From the NCBI GenBank assembly GCA_034432155.1, contig DAOUCP010000044.1, positions 1 to 40,788 on the forward strand: DNA of 40,788 nucleotides. Direction: 5' to 3'. Shown piece by piece: positions 40,140 to 40,788 of this stretch. Each line of letters opens with the position of its first letter. Positions within the stretch are counted from its first letter, which is position 1. Both the position numbers and the translations under genes were made by a program. This stretch comes from DAOUCP01 sp034432155 (lineage in GTDB: Bacteria > Chloroflexota > Anaerolineae > Epilineales > Epilineaceae). The notes under the pieces are model-generated. The model worked only from the letters and a program-made list of their open reading frames with translations, made no database searches and was not told the origin of the DNA.

Positions 40140-40733
40140 ATGCGAAGCATGCTCACCCTGGCGCTCTTGGTGCTCCTCACCGGAGCCATCGGCCTCGCTT
40201 TCGGGCAGCCGGCCAGTGCGGCCAGTCTCGCCCAAGCTGGGACGGATGTGTCAGGCGCCATCCCTGAGCTCGGGATCGCGCCCGACATGGAGATTTGGGG
40301 AACTCCGTGCGAGGAGGCATGTCGCGCGCGGGCCATGCGGCAGATCCGGCAGTGTGTCGCCGACGGCGGCGAGCACGAGGCCTGTGTCACCGAGGGCCGC
40401 CAGGCCTACCGCGACTGCCTTACGAAGTGCGAGCGACCGCCGTGTGCGGAGGTCTGTCGGGAACGGGTCAAGCGCGTCTATGAGGCCTGCCTGGCCTCGG
40501 GCGCTGAGCCGGAGCGTTGCGCAGCTCGAGCCAGGAGTTTGCACCAGGAGTGCATGACGCGGTGTGAGCGCGTGCGCTGCGAGGAGAACTGCCAGGCCCG
40601 GGCTCGACAGGCAGTTCGGGAGTGCCTGGCAGATGGTGGCTCCGAGGAGCGCTGCGCCCATCGCGGTCGCACCGTGCACCGGGAGTGCATGCAGCGCTGT
40701 CCGGGTCGACCGTCGACCGGGACGACGCCTTAG
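40140..40733 (+). CDS. Secreted protein with three hexacysteine repeats
   Basis: 197 residues. A signal peptide (MRSMLTLALLVLLTGAIGLA, cleavage after PASA at about 27) is followed by a 29-residue spacer, then three repeats starting at Cys57, Cys102 and Cys147 with a period of 45. Each has six Cys in the identical symmetric spacing C-x3-C-x10-C-x9-C-x10-C-x3-C over 41 residues, separated by four-residue linkers (ERPP, ERVR). The sequence between Cys residues is helical and basic, so each repeat probably forms a disulfide-stapled helical hairpin. I know no bacterial family with this pattern; it recalls twin-CxnC helical hairpins of the mitochondrial intermembrane space, by analogy only. ATG 40140 has AAAGGA eight bases upstream. 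The upstream neighbour is a membrane-anchored CxxC protein, which might act on its disulfides (inference). Confidence 0.82.
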   Translation: MRSMLTLALLVLLTGAIGLAFGQPASAASLAQAGTDVSGAIPELGIAPDMEIWGTPCEEACRARAMRQIRQCVADGGEHEACVTEGRQAYRDCLTKCERPPCAEVCRERVKRVYEACLASGAEPERCAARARSLHQECMTRCERVRCEENCQARARQAVRECLADGGSEERCAHRGRTVHRECMQRCPGRPSTGTTP

Positions 40734-40788
40734 CTTGCGCTGAGGCGACGCGGGCGGGCTGGTTAAGTGCCGGCAGGCGAAGGTGCCC

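Noticed and set aside
1..40788. Insertion sequences, prophage, tRNA or rRNA genes
   Set aside because: No transposase, integrase or phage structural gene was seen; the holin-like and GH-A-like genes alone do not make a prophage. The only tRNA-like sequence is in tmRNA.

Overview
This is a GC-rich (roughly two-thirds G+C) bacterial chromosome window, most likely from the Chloroflexota (Anaerolineae or Thermomicrobia-like). The grounds are indirect: many secreted beta-propeller and von Willebrand A (VWA) proteins with long Thr/Pro linkers ending in a short Leu-Pro motif, frequent GTG starts, and GTGA stop/start overlaps. No rRNA or ribosomal protein gene is present to confirm the phylum.

Layout. 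1-0.7 kb: the 3' end of a Thr-rich surface protein gene. 0.7-4.3 kb (minus): trmI, then a lysine-ketoglutarate reductase gene and a saccharopine dehydrogenase gene, which are the two halves of the eukaryotic lysine-catabolic enzyme AASS as separate genes. 4.5-7.7 kb (plus): phosphoenolpyruvate synthase and a HIT-fold protein with an altered motif. 7.7-13.2 kb: a ROK sugar kinase (minus) divergent from mutS and a lone acyl-ACP/CoA synthetase (plus). 13.4-17.8 kb (minus): a membrane-anchored VWA protein translationally coupled to an LVIVD-propeller lipoprotein. 17.8-18.9 kb: a gene-poor kilobase with a strong candidate for an unrecognised structured RNA of about 400 nt, with its own promoter and terminator, next to DnaA-box-like 9-mers. 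18.9-20.4 kb: a secreted three-repeat PPC-like protein. 20.6-24.0 kb (minus): an active S41 C-terminal processing protease, a catalytically dead S41 paralogue and smpB in overlapping order, followed by tmRNA (ssrA).

24.1-25.9 kb: a clan GH-A-like glycosidase with a LysM-like tail, and a small holin-like membrane protein. 26.0-38.0 kb: a surface-protein island. It holds a Thr/Pro-repeat secreted protein broken by a frameshift behind a consensus promoter, a TolB-like propeller protein, a giant 2221-residue NHL-propeller/VWA protein, and a cohesin-like Thr/Pro-rich protein. 38.3-40.7 kb (plus): a BtuF-like metal/cobalamin-binding protein without signal peptide, an ArsF-like thioredoxin-fold protein, and a secreted protein with three identical six-cysteine repeats.

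How it fits together. The housekeeping genes (trmI, ppsA, mutS, smpB, ssrA) are ordinary. Trans-translation sits beside a tail-specific-protease-type pair, which makes functional sense for handling tagged or C-terminally exposed proteins. The rest looks like an envelope programme: exported propellers, VWA domains and cohesin-like domains on Thr/Pro stalks that often end in a [Y/F]LP-type motif. The observations most worth following are the structured RNA, the hexacysteine repeat protein, the dead S41 paralogue, and the shared stalk-LPVALR-Cys-VWA-IPCRP architecture of two separate genes.
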